In this document: positions 37,310 to 45,620 of the stretch, one piece after another | How positions within the stretch are numbered: position 1 is the stretch's first letter | How the letters are laid out: the number at the start of each line of letters is the position of its first letter | Assembly (NCBI RefSeq): GCF_004745645.1 | Contig: NZ_SRMB01000004.1 | Location: forward strand, 310,001-374,000 | From: Hymenobacter metallicola | GTDB taxonomy: Bacteria > Bacteroidota > Bacteroidia > Cytophagales > Hymenobacteraceae | Length of the DNA stretch: 64,000 bases | Reading direction: 5' to 3' | Notes under the pieces: model-generated | Databases searched by the model: none | Told to the model about the DNA's origin: nothing | The model's input: only the letters and a program-made list of their open reading frames with translations | Made by a program: the position numbers and the translations under genes

Positions 37310-40153
37310 TTACGCGTGAGAAGCGGTCAGCGGGGCCGACTGCAGCGCGCTCAGCACCGTGCGCAGGCCCTGCTCGGCATTGTCGCCGAGGTGGATGCGC
37401 AGCGTGCGGCGGTTGTAGTCGTGCAGGGCCTGCAGGTCGCCGGCGGCCTGGGCGTTCTTGAACGTCCCGAAGGAGTACGAACGGCCCGGCAGCGCCAGGT
37501 CCTGCGGATGATCCACGGTGAACTGCACGAACAAGCCCTTGTCGGGGCCGCCCTTGTGGTACTGGCCCGTGGAATGCAAAAAGCGCGGCCCGTAGCCCGA
37601 GGTGGTAGCCAAATGCAGCTGCTTCTGCACCTGGGTGCGCAGCTCGGCCAGGCCCTTGTTCAGCTCTTCCGACTCGGTCAGGTACGCCTGGATGTTGAGG
37701 AAGTCGCCGTCCTTGGCCTGGGCGAAGAAGTTCTGGAGTACTTCGGCCGCACTGCCGCCCGATACGGCGGAGAAGTACGACACGCCGTTTTCCGTCACCT
37801 TGGCCTCGTCGCCGGCGGGCAGGCTGCCCTGCTCCTGCACCACCTTCATCAGGCGGTCGGTGGCGGTTTTGGCGGCCTGCACGTTGGGCTGGTCAAAGGG
37901 GTTGATTTCGAGCACGGCGCTGGCTACGGCCGTGGCTACTTCCCAGCGGAAGAACTCGGCGCCGAGGTCCAGGGCATCATGCATGCGTACGCTGATTACT
38001 GGGTGACCGGCGGCTTGCAGGGCTTCGAGCTTGGCCGTGTTGTCGGCGTCGGCGTCGCTTTCGTAGCCCACGTACACGAACACACGGTCCTGGCCGTAGA
38101 CTTCCGGCTCCCGGGCAGGCTCGCCGGCTACGGGCAGAATGCCCTTGCCTTCCTTGCCGGTGCTTTCAGCAATAAGCTGCTCCAGCCAGAGGCCCAGATC
38201 ATCCAGGGAATGGGGTACAATCAGGGTGAGCTTGTCGCGGCCCTGCTGGGCGAGTACGCCTAGGGCCACGCCCAACTCCAGGCCCGGATTTTTCTCTACC
38301 GAACCATACGCCCCGTTGGCGCGCATCATGCGGATGGCGCGCTCCAGGATTTCACCGATGGGCAAGCCGTACAAGGCGGCCGGCACCAGCCCGAAGTACG
38401 ACAAAGCCGAGAAACGGCCGCCGACTTCGGCGAAGTTCAGGAAGATGCGGCGGTAGCCCTGCTCGGTGGCCGACGTCACGAACTTGGAGCCCGGGTCGGT
38501 GATGGCCACGAAGTTCTCGCCGGCCTTGTCGCCCTTGATCTGCTTGAGGCGGTCGTAGAAATAGTCGCCGAAGGCCAGGGGCTCGGCCGTCGTGCCCGAC
38601 TTGCTGGCCACGATAAACAGCGTCTCGGCCAGCGGCACCGATTCTTCGATCTGGCGCACCGTGCCGGGGTCGGTGGTGTCGAGCACCGACATCGGCAGGC
38701 CGTTTTCACCCATCGGGAACGAGGACTTGAACACAATCGGCGCCATCGTGCTGCCGCCCATGCCCATCACCACCACGTGCTTGAAGCCCGCGGCCTTCAC
38801 GTCGTTGACGAACTGCTCGATTTCAGACACGGCACCCACCATCGTTTCGGCCACGCGCAGCCAGCCCATGAAGGAGCGGATGCTCTGCTGGCCTTCGGCG
38901 TCCTGCACCCACAGGTCGGCCTGCTTGTTCCAGAAGCCTGCGGTGAAGTTCTTGGCGTTGAATTCCTGAATTTTGGCGTCCACGGCGGCCTGGTACTGGC
39001 CCAGCTGCAGGGTAGCTTCAGCCACGGTCGTGTCGAGGGAAGCAACGCGCTTTTTCTCGATGGAGTCCATCAGCTTGGCGAAGGGCTCCTTGAATTTCTT
39101 GGCCCCGTCGACCTCCAGGAAGCTGGTGTGCTCTTCGAGGGTGATGCCCAGCTCGGGCAGGCGGCGCAGCACGTCGGCGGCTTTGTCGAGGCCTTCTTCG
39201 AGGCGGTTGGCGGGCTGGCCTTTTTCGCGGAAGATGTCGAGGGTTTCGACCGGCACAGTGTTCACCGTTTTCGGGCCGATGAGGTTTTCCACGTACTTCA
39301 GGTCGTCGTACTTGGGGTTCTTGTTGCCGGTGCTGGCCCACAGCAGGCGCTGGGTGTCGGCACCTTTGGCGGCCAAGGCTTCCCAGCGCGGACCGGCGAA
39401 GATTTCCTTGTAGATCTGGTAGGCCTGCTTGGCGCTGGCCAGGGCCACTTCGCCCACCATCGATTGTGCTAATTCGCCCTTTTCACCGCCCTCGGCGGCA
39501 ATTTTCTCCAGCAGCGGATCAATCAGCACGTCGATGCGCGAGAGAAAGAAGCTGGCCACGGAGTCGATGTTGTCGAGGGGCAAGCCCGCGGCCACCCGGT
39601 CTTCGAGGCCGGCAATGAAGGCTTCGGCCACGAGGCGGTAGCGCTCCAGGCCGAAAATCAGGGTTACGTTGACGTTGATGCCCTCGGCAATGAGGCGGCG
39701 AATGGCGGGCAGGCCTTCGAGCGTAGCCGGCACCTTAATCATCACGTTGGGCCGGTTCACGGTTTTCCAGAACCGGATGCCTTCCTCAATCGTGCCCTCG
39801 GTATCGTTTACCAGCTCGGGCGACACTTCCAGGCTCACGTAGCCGTCAAAAGCGTTGTCGTGGCTGTCGTAGAGCGGGCGGAACAGGTCGCAGGCGTGCT
39901 GCACGTCGGCCACGGCCAGGGCGGTGTAGATTTCGTCGGTGGTTTTGCCCTGCAAGGCCAGGCTGCGGATGGCCGCGTCGTAGTCGTCGGAGCCGCCGAT
40001 GGCCTTTTCGAAAATGGCCGGGTTCGACGTGACGCCGCGCAGGGCCTCGTCGGTGATGCGCCGCTGCAATTCCCCGTTGATCAGGATCTTGCGACGGATA
40101 AAGTCCAGCCAGATGCTTTGGTCGAATTGACGGATGTCAACTAATGGATTCAT
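37310..40153 (-). CDS. Bifunctional transaldolase / glucose-6-phosphate isomerase
   Basis: 947 residues, a natural two-enzyme fusion. Residues 1-370 are transaldolase: GVTSNPAIFEKAI (40-52) and the Schiff-base lysine K140 in NVMIKVPAT. Residues 405-947 are phosphoglucose isomerase: GMGGSTMAP (464-472), SKSGTTAEP (518-526) and GGRFSALS (579-586). Tal-Pgi fusions are known in several bacterial groups. Here the fusion follows xylA and xylB, so it links xylulose 5-phosphate flow through the pentose phosphate pathway to glycolysis. A CAAAGTTA motif (minus-strand TAACTTTG) at 40289-40296 is a possible -7 box, 136 bp upstream. A terminator follows. Confidence 0.94.
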   Translation of the reverse strand: MNPLVDIRQFDQSIWLDFIRRKILINGELQRRITDEALRGVTSNPAIFEKAIGGSDDYDAAIRSLALQGKTTDEIYTALAVADVQHACDLFRPLYDSHDNAFDGYVSLEVSPELVNDTEGTIEEGIRFWKTVNRPNVMIKVPATLEGLPAIRRLIAEGINVNVTLIFGLERYRLVAEAFIAGLEDRVAAGLPLDNIDSVASFFLSRIDVLIDPLLEKIAAEGGEKGELAQSMVGEVALASAKQAYQIYKEIFAGPRWEALAAKGADTQRLLWASTGNKNPKYDDLKYVENLIGPKTVNTVPVETLDIFREKGQPANRLEEGLDKAADVLRRLPELGITLEEHTSFLEVDGAKKFKEPFAKLMDSIEKKRVASLDTTVAEATLQLGQYQAAVDAKIQEFNAKNFTAGFWNKQADLWVQDAEGQQSIRSFMGWLRVAETMVGAVSEIEQFVNDVKAAGFKHVVVMGMGGSTMAPIVFKSSFPMGENGLPMSVLDTTDPGTVRQIEESVPLAETLFIVASKSGTTAEPLAFGDYFYDRLKQIKGDKAGENFVAITDPGSKFVTSATEQGYRRIFLNFAEVGGRFSALSYFGLVPAALYGLPIGEILERAIRMMRANGAYGSVEKNPGLELGVALGVLAQQGRDKLTLIVPHSLDDLGLWLEQLIAESTGKEGKGILPVAGEPAREPEVYGQDRVFVYVGYESDADADNTAKLEALQAAGHPVISVRMHDALDLGAEFFRWEVATAVASAVLEINPFDQPNVQAAKTATDRLMKVVQEQGSLPAGDEAKVTENGVSYFSAVSGGSAAEVLQNFFAQAKDGDFLNIQAYLTESEELNKGLAELRTQVQKQLHLATTSGYGPRFLHSTGQYHKGGPDKGLFVQFTVDHPQDLALPGRSYSFGTFKNAQAAGDLQALHDYNRRTLRIHLGDNAEQGLRTVLSALQSAPLTASHA

Positions 40154-40655
40154 AGGGTTTCAGTTTGAAGTCGTTCCAAAGATGAGGAAACTCCTTCTTT
40201 GGGCTTTCACTGGGCCCGTTTATTTTGCTATAAATCCCTGATTTTCTACCAGATATTTTCCCGAAAGAAAATCTACTGCTATGGGAAGCAAAGTTAAAAT
40301 CCGGTTTATTAGAGTTTCGTAAGGCAAACAGTGAGGCGTGCCAGCCGGCAGACAGCCAGTCCGCCAACGCCATTCGAAAAGCTCTCCCTCAATTCGAATC
40401 GCGCGCTGGTACGCCTCTTTCTGTTTCCCTCCCACCCTGCTGCAAGCTGGCCGCACGCCGAGCTTACAGTATAGTCTGTGGTGTGCGTGAAGTCGCGCCG
40501 GCCGGGCGGCGTTGCAGCACCGGCCCGGCTGGCGTTTCCCACTCACCTTGTTGATATTTCCAGGTCCATGTAGAGACACATACCTGCGTCTTAATCGTTG
40601 CGGACGTTGCCTGTCGTTCGACGAGGAGACGCAAGAATGCGTCTCGACATCCGTA
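40154..40655. other. Gene-free stretch between xylA and tal/pgi
   Basis: 502 bp without a credible gene. Frames at 40220-40579 on the minus strand have no recognisable domain. It contains the family B repeat (40569-40649) next to the xylA stop and the possible minus-strand -7 element TAACTTTG at 40289-40296. Confidence 0.6.
40569..40649. repeat. Long fold-back repeat, family B, second copy
   Basis: The left arm starts TGTAGAGACACATACC and the right arm ends AATGCGTCTCGACA. Same architecture as 12733-12815, with similar arm length, loop length and an ATCGTTG at the loop start, but more mismatches. Confidence 0.75.
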
Positions 40656-41987
40656 CTAGATGTACTGGTTGATGATGCTTTCCAGCCACTCCTGCTTGCC
40701 GCTGCGGGGCGTGGGCTCGCCGGTTTCGTGGGCGATTTTGCGCAGGTCTTCCAGCGTCAGCTGCCCTTTCTCGAAGGCGGCGCCGGCGCCGGAGTCGAAG
40801 GAGGCGTAGCGCTCCTGCCGGAACTTGCGGTAGGCCGACTTTTCCAGGATGGCATCGGCCGTAACCAGGGCCCGGGCGAAGGTGTCCATGCCGCTGATGT
40901 GGGCAATGAAGATGTCTTCGAGGTCCGTGGAGTTGCGGCGAGTTTTAGCGTCGAAGTTGATGCCCCCGTGCTGGAAGCCCCCGGCTTCGAGGATGATGAG
41001 CATGGACTCGGTCAGCTCGTTGATGTTGTTGGGGAACTGGTCGGTGTCCCAGCCGTTCTGGTAGTCGCCGCGGTTGGCGTCCATCGAGCCCAGCATGCCT
41101 GCATCGGCCGCTACCTGCAGCTCGTGCTCGAAGGTGTGGCCGGCCAACGTGGCATGGTTTACTTCCAGGTTGAGCATGAAGTCGTTTTCCAGGCCGTGCT
41201 GGCGCAAAAAGCCGATGACGGTGGCCGCGTCGAAGTCGTACTGGTGCTTGGTGGGCTCGGCGGGCTTGGGCTCGATGAAGAACTTGCCGGTGAAGCCCTG
41301 CTGGCGGGCGTAGTCGCGGGCCATGGTCAGGAAGCGGGCCATGTGCTCCTGCTCGCGCTTCATGTTGGTGTTCAAGAGGGTCATGTAGCCTTCGCGGCCA
41401 CCCCAGAACACGTAGTTCTCGCCGTTCAGGGCAATGGTGGCGTCCAGGGCGTTTTTCACCTGGGTAGCGGCGTGGGCTACTACCTGGAAGTCGGGGTTGG
41501 TGCTGGCCCCGTTCATGTAGCGCGGGTTCGAAAACACGTTGGCCGTGCCCCAGAGCAGCTTGACGCCGCTTGCGGCCTGGTGCTCCTTGGCGTAGTCGAC
41601 AATGGCGGCCAGGTTCCGCTCGTACTCGGCCAGGGAATTGCCTTCGTCCACCAAGTCGATGTCGTGGAAGCAGTAGTAGGGCGTGCCGAGCTTGGTGAAG
41701 AACTCGAAGGCGGCGTCCATCTTGTCTTTGGCGCGGCCCACGGCTTCGTGGTGGGCATCCCAGGCGAAGTGCTTGGTGCCGGGGCCGAACGGGTCGCCGC
41801 CGGTGCCGGTGAAGGTGTGCCAGTACGAAACCGCGAAGCGCAGGTGCTCCTTCATGGTTTTGCCGGCCACTAGGCGGTTTTCGTCGTACCACTTAAAGGC
41901 CAACGGGTTGTCCGACTCGCGTCCTTCGAAGCGGATGGTGTCGATACCGGTGAAATACTCGGTTTTAGAAAGCGTGTTGGATGACAT
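40656..41987 (-). CDS. xylA: Xylose isomerase
   Basis: 443 residues, class II length. Motifs: WHTFTGTGGDPFGPGT, CFHDIDLVDEG (catalytic His and Asp), FIEPKPAEPTKHQYDFD (metal Glu and Lys), NLEVNHATLAGHTFEHEL and MDANRGDYQNGWDTDQFP. It converts D-xylose to D-xylulose in the cytoplasm, metal-dependent. Its start lies inside the 3' end of xylB (23-bp overlap), so the two are translationally linked. A family B repeat begins 6 bp past the stop. Confidence 0.97.
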   Translation of the reverse strand: MSSNTLSKTEYFTGIDTIRFEGRESDNPLAFKWYDENRLVAGKTMKEHLRFAVSYWHTFTGTGGDPFGPGTKHFAWDAHHEAVGRAKDKMDAAFEFFTKLGTPYYCFHDIDLVDEGNSLAEYERNLAAIVDYAKEHQAASGVKLLWGTANVFSNPRYMNGASTNPDFQVVAHAATQVKNALDATIALNGENYVFWGGREGYMTLLNTNMKREQEHMARFLTMARDYARQQGFTGKFFIEPKPAEPTKHQYDFDAATVIGFLRQHGLENDFMLNLEVNHATLAGHTFEHELQVAADAGMLGSMDANRGDYQNGWDTDQFPNNINELTESMLIILEAGGFQHGGINFDAKTRRNSTDLEDIFIAHISGMDTFARALVTADAILEKSAYRKFRQERYASFDSGAGAAFEKGQLTLEDLRKIAHETGEPTPRSGKQEWLESIINQYI

Positions 41988-43488
41988 GCCGAGGGGTGGT
42001 TGGTAAGGGTACGATTTGATTGAGAATGGCCTGCCAGCGGGTGTAGGCAGCCTGATATTGTTCCTGCAATTCAGCCGTGGGCTCCAGGGTCAGAATCCGC
42101 TCCAGGCCGGTGAAAGCTTCCGAAGTGCTGGCGTAGATGCCGGCCCCGACGCCCGCGCCGCGGGCCGCGCCCTGGGCCGCGTCGGTGTTGAGCAGCTCCA
42201 GCTCCACGCCGGCGCTATTCACAAAAGCCTCGCGGAAAATCGGGCTCAGGAACATGTTGGCGTTGCCGGCCCGCACCTTGCGCACCTGCACCCCCGACTC
42301 ACGCATGATGTCCACGCCGTAGTTCAGGGCGAAGACAATGCCTTCCTGGGCGGCGCGGGCCACGTGCACGCGGCCGTGCTGGTTGAAGTTGAGGCCCCGC
42401 AGCTCGGCTTCGAGCTGGCGGTTTTCCAGAATCCGCTCGGCCCCGTTGCCGAAGGGCAAGAACGTGAGGCCGTCGGAGCCGACCGGGGCCTGGGCGGCCA
42501 GCTGGTTCATGTCCTCGTAGCTAATGTCGCCCAGGACTTTGCGCAGCCAGCTGTTCAGAATGCCGGTGCCGTTCATGCACATCAGCACCCCGTTCTTGGG
42601 CCGCTCCGGCGTGCTGTTGACGTGCACGAAGGAGTTGACCCGGGAGCGGGAATCCGAGGTCATGGTTTCGTTGATGCCGTAGACCACGCCGCTGGTGCCG
42701 GCCGTGGCGGCTATTTCGCCGGCCTGGAGCACATTGAGCGAAAAAGCGTTGTTGGGCTGGTCGCCGGCCCGGTAGCTGATGGGCGTGCCGGCCGCGAGGC
42801 CCAGCTCCCGGGCGGCTTCGGGCGTGAGGTGGCCCTGCACCGAGAAGGTGTCGACTACCTCGGGCAGCAGGGCAGAACTGATGCCGTAATAGTCGAGCAA
42901 CTCCTGGGCAATGGCCTGCTGCTTGAAATTCCAGAATATGCCCTCGGACAAACCCGAAACGGTGGTCTGGAGCTGGCCGGTGAGCTTGAAGGCAATGTAG
43001 TCGCCGGGGAGCTGGATTTTGTGGATTCGGGCGTAGATGGCGGGCTCGTTTTCGCGCACCCACTTCAGCTTGGAGGCCGTGAAGTTGCCGGGCGAGTTGA
43101 GCAGGTTTTCCAGGCAATACTCCGGGCCCAGGTCCTGAAACGCCTGGTTGCCGTAGTCCACGGCGCGGCTGTCGCACCAGATAATGGCCGGGCGCAGCAC
43201 TTCGCCTTCCTTGTCGACGAGCACGAGGCCGTGCATTTGGTAGGTAATGCCGATGCCGGCAATCAGGGCCGGGTCGAAGTCGAAGTCGACCCGCAGCTGC
43301 AGGGTGGCATTCACGACTTCCTGCCACCACCGCTCGGGGCGCTGCTCGGCCCAGTCGGGCTGCAGGGCGGTTATTTCCATCTCCTTCTTCGGCGAGGTGA
43401 CCGAGGCCACGCACCGGCCGGTGTCAATACTGAGCAGCGAGGCCTTGATAGACGAGCTGCCAATGTCGTAACCGAGGAGGTATTTCAT
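41965..43488 (-). CDS. xylB: Xylulokinase (FGGY family)
   Basis: 507 residues from MKYLLGYDIGSSSIKASL (43488); seven extra upstream codons are not family-like. The FGGY ATPase core is seen in GYDIGSSSIKASL, DWAEQRPERWWQEV, GITYQMHGLVLVD, IIWCDSRAVDYG and ATAGTSGVVYGI. The pairing with xylA fixes the substrate as xylulose with good probability. It is the first gene of the xylose/xylan run; the 32-bp operator palindrome lies 223 bp upstream of its start. Confidence 0.94.
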   Translation of the reverse strand: MKYLLGYDIGSSSIKASLLSIDTGRCVASVTSPKKEMEITALQPDWAEQRPERWWQEVVNATLQLRVDFDFDPALIAGIGITYQMHGLVLVDKEGEVLRPAIIWCDSRAVDYGNQAFQDLGPEYCLENLLNSPGNFTASKLKWVRENEPAIYARIHKIQLPGDYIAFKLTGQLQTTVSGLSEGIFWNFKQQAIAQELLDYYGISSALLPEVVDTFSVQGHLTPEAARELGLAAGTPISYRAGDQPNNAFSLNVLQAGEIAATAGTSGVVYGINETMTSDSRSRVNSFVHVNSTPERPKNGVLMCMNGTGILNSWLRKVLGDISYEDMNQLAAQAPVGSDGLTFLPFGNGAERILENRQLEAELRGLNFNQHGRVHVARAAQEGIVFALNYGVDIMRESGVQVRKVRAGNANMFLSPIFREAFVNSAGVELELLNTDAAQGAARGAGVGAGIYASTSEAFTGLERILTLEPTAELQEQYQAAYTRWQAILNQIVPLPTTPRHVIQHAF

Positions 43489-43985
43489 GGGGTTGGGTAC
43501 GGCCAACACTGCTTCTAAAGAGAAGCTCGGCCGGGTGGGAATTGTATGGAGAAAATGGCAAGCACCAGCACTGGGGAAGACCAGCTTGGCGGAGGTAGTA
43601 CTCAGGGCGGTGTCCGACCTATCTACCGGACTTGTTTTCGAAGATAGTATGCCCGGAGATAGGAAGGCCTATGCAAAAACCTTGTTTCCAGCCTAATTTC
43701 GAATAAAAAATACCGAAACCGTTTCCGGAAACGGTTTCGGTAGGTGAGATAAGAAAAAATATTTTTCGGGAAATAGTGGCCCTTTAATCCCTGAATAGTG
43801 AAAGCCGCATACGCCTTGCGTATTGGCCTCTTGCCGGCACTGGCGCGCGGTCCGCAAGCCGTACCTACCGGCCCACTCTACCCTCTCAATTACGTGCAGG
43901 GCTACTTAGCCGACGGATGCTCTGCTGGAGTTGCCCACGAAAAGACCTTTCCTTTGTGTTACCCCGGTTTTTAGTTGCTTGACCT
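43489..43985. other. Control region upstream of xylB
   Basis: 497 bp with no gene. It contains the 32-bp palindrome (43711-43742) and, on the minus strand, TATCTTCG (43639-43646), a near match to TAnnTTTG that also occurs after the similar operator near 60271. From about 43800 on there is GC-rich spacer leading to the Crp/Fnr gene. Confidence 0.6.
43711..43742. promoter_or_regulatory. 32-bp perfect palindromic operator upstream of xylB
   Basis: Half-site TACCGAAACCGTTTCC followed immediately by its exact reverse complement. The central CCGG with flanking TTTCC/GGAAA suits a LacI-family dimer. A 32-bp relative stands at 60197-60228 beside a LacI-family gene, pointing to that regulator. Confidence 0.75.
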
Positions 43986-44558
43986 ATGTTTGAGTTATTT
44001 GAGAAGTACCTGCGGAGCAAGGCCGCTTTTACGGCCGAGGAAATGCAGCAAATTGAAGCCGTGACAACCATTAAACGGCTGCGTAAACGCCAATTTCTGC
44101 TGCAGGAAGGCGAGGTATGGACTTACAACGCCTTCGTGTCCAAGGGCTGCCTGCGCACCTACAGTGTAGATACCAAAGGTGCCGAGCACATCCTGACCTT
44201 TGCTGTGGAAAACTGGTGGATAGGCGACCTTCAAAGCCTGGCATCCGGCTTGCCGGCACGCTTCAACATCGATGCCATTGAGGACTCGGTAGTACTGCTG
44301 ATCCGGAAAGAGGAGTTTGACCGCCTGTGCCAGGTTATCCCGGCGCTGCAGCAACTAGTCAATGCCTTGCTGCACCGCAGTTTTCTGGCCCAGCAAAACC
44401 GGATTCACACCACCATCAGCCACTCCGCCGAAGAGAAGTACCGACTCTTTCTGCAGAACTTTCCGGAGTTTGCCCGCCGCATTCCCCAGCACATGGTGGC
44501 CTCTTATCTGGGCATGACCACCGAAACTCTGAGCCGCATCCGGCGCAACCTAGTATAA
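43986..44558 (+). CDS. Crp/Fnr-family transcriptional regulator
   Basis: 190 residues. The N-terminal cyclic-nucleotide-binding-type beta-roll includes RKRQFLLQEGEVWTYNAFVSKGCLRTY and the C-terminal winged helix-turn-helix has RIPQHMVASYLGMTTETLSRIRR. There are no clustered cysteines for an Fe-S cluster. It is typical of the many short Crp-like regulators of Bacteroidota. The next gene on the same strand is an SDR oxidoreductase, and two FNR-like boxes lie between them, so local control is likely (inference). Ligand unknown. Confidence 0.9.
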   Translation: MFELFEKYLRSKAAFTAEEMQQIEAVTTIKRLRKRQFLLQEGEVWTYNAFVSKGCLRTYSVDTKGAEHILTFAVENWWIGDLQSLASGLPARFNIDAIEDSVVLLIRKEEFDRLCQVIPALQQLVNALLHRSFLAQQNRIHTTISHSAEEKYRLFLQNFPEFARRIPQHMVASYLGMTTETLSRIRRNLV

Positions 44559-44643
44559 AGCTCCCAACGCAGCAGCAATGGCAAACTAGAAACAGCCGTA
44601 TTCTATATAATATTCTGTAAATCATATCATTACCTACAGTTAA

Positions 44644-44680
44644 TTGACATTTATCAAGCCGTTTTTTTGATAAATGTCAA
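44644..44680. promoter_or_regulatory. Pair of FNR-like boxes in inverted arrangement
   Basis: TTGACATTTATCAA (44644-44657) and its exact reverse complement TTGATAAATGTCAA (44667-44680) with 9 bp between. Each matches TTGAT-N4-ATCAA with one changed base. It lies between the Crp/Fnr gene and the SDR gene; it could also fold as a hairpin. Confidence 0.6.
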
Positions 44681-44781
44681 TGGAGATGGGAGCAGCGGGC
44701 CGCAACCTTTGTGCTGTCAGCCAAAGCGTGCTACAGGCCGCCTGGGCTTTTCCATTTTATCCTCATTTTTCTCTTGTAGGT

Positions 44782-45540
44782 ATGAGCACTTCCTTAAAAC
44801 TAGCCAACAAAGTAGCCCTCATTACGGGCGGCACCACGGGCATCGGCCTGGGGGCAGCCCACCGCTTCGTGGCCGAAGGCGCCTTTGTGTACATCACCGG
44901 GCGGCGGCAGGCCGAGCTGGACGCGGCCGTGCAGCAGCTCGGGCCCAACGCCCGCGGCATTCGCAGCGACGTGACCAGCCAGGCCGACCTCGACCAGCTC
45001 TTTGCCACCATTCAGGCCGAAAAAGGCAACCTCGACGTGGTCTTCACCAACGCCGGGGGCGGAGATTTTGCCCCGCTGGGCGGTATCACCGAAGAGCACT
45101 ACGCCATGACTTTTGACCGCAACGTGAAAGCCACGCTCTTCACCGTGCAGAAGGCCCTGCCCCTGCTGCGCGACGGGTCCTCGGTTATCCTGATGGCCTC
45201 TACGGCCGGCTCCATGGGCGAGGCCAACTTCAGCGTGTACAGCGCCTCCAAAGCCGCCGTGCGCTCCTTTGCCCGCACCTGGACGGCCGACCTGAAAGAG
45301 CGCAAAATCCGGGTTAACGCCCTCAGCCCCGGCCCCATCGACACCCCTGGCCTGAGCGGTTTGGGTGCCGATGAAACCCAGAGCGAACAAATCAAATCCT
45401 ACCTGGCCACCACCGTGCCGCTGGGCCGCCTGGGAGCCCCCGACGAGGTAGCCAAAGCCCTGGTGTTCCTGGCTTCCGACGACAGCAGCTTCGTGACGGG
45501 CACCGAGCTATTCGTGGACGGCGGTTTAGCCCAGCTATAG
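44782..45540 (+). CDS. SDR-family oxidoreductase
   Basis: 252 residues from MSTSLKLANKVALITGG (44782); the frame extends upstream through the regulatory boxes and is rejected there. Rossmann motif TGGTTGIGLGAA, active-site YSASKAAVRSF and the C-terminal FVTGTELFVDGG are classical SDR. NAD(P)-dependent oxidoreductase of unknown substrate, closest in style to glucose-dehydrogenase-like or SDR5 members. Probably controlled by the adjacent Crp/Fnr protein. A bidirectional terminator follows. Confidence 0.9.
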   Translation: MSTSLKLANKVALITGGTTGIGLGAAHRFVAEGAFVYITGRRQAELDAAVQQLGPNARGIRSDVTSQADLDQLFATIQAEKGNLDVVFTNAGGGDFAPLGGITEEHYAMTFDRNVKATLFTVQKALPLLRDGSSVILMASTAGSMGEANFSVYSASKAAVRSFARTWTADLKERKIRVNALSPGPIDTPGLSGLGADETQSEQIKSYLATTVPLGRLGAPDEVAKALVFLASDDSSFVTGTELFVDGGLAQL

Positions 45541-45560
45541 GCCCGCACTTCATTTCCATG

Positions 45561-45602
45561 AACACAAAGAAGCTGGTTCAGACGAACCGGCTTCTTTGTG
45601 TT
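45561..45602. terminator. Bidirectional terminator between SDR and GH3
   Basis: AACACAAAGAAGC and GCTTCTTTGTGTT pair, extended by GGTTC/GAACC near the loop. Convergent genes end on both sides. Confidence 0.88.
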
Positions 45603-45620
45603 TAGCAAGCTGTTGCAGGT

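Noticed and set aside
40220..40579. Minus-strand frame between xylA and tal/pgi
   Set aside because: No domain; overlaps a repeat and a possible promoter.
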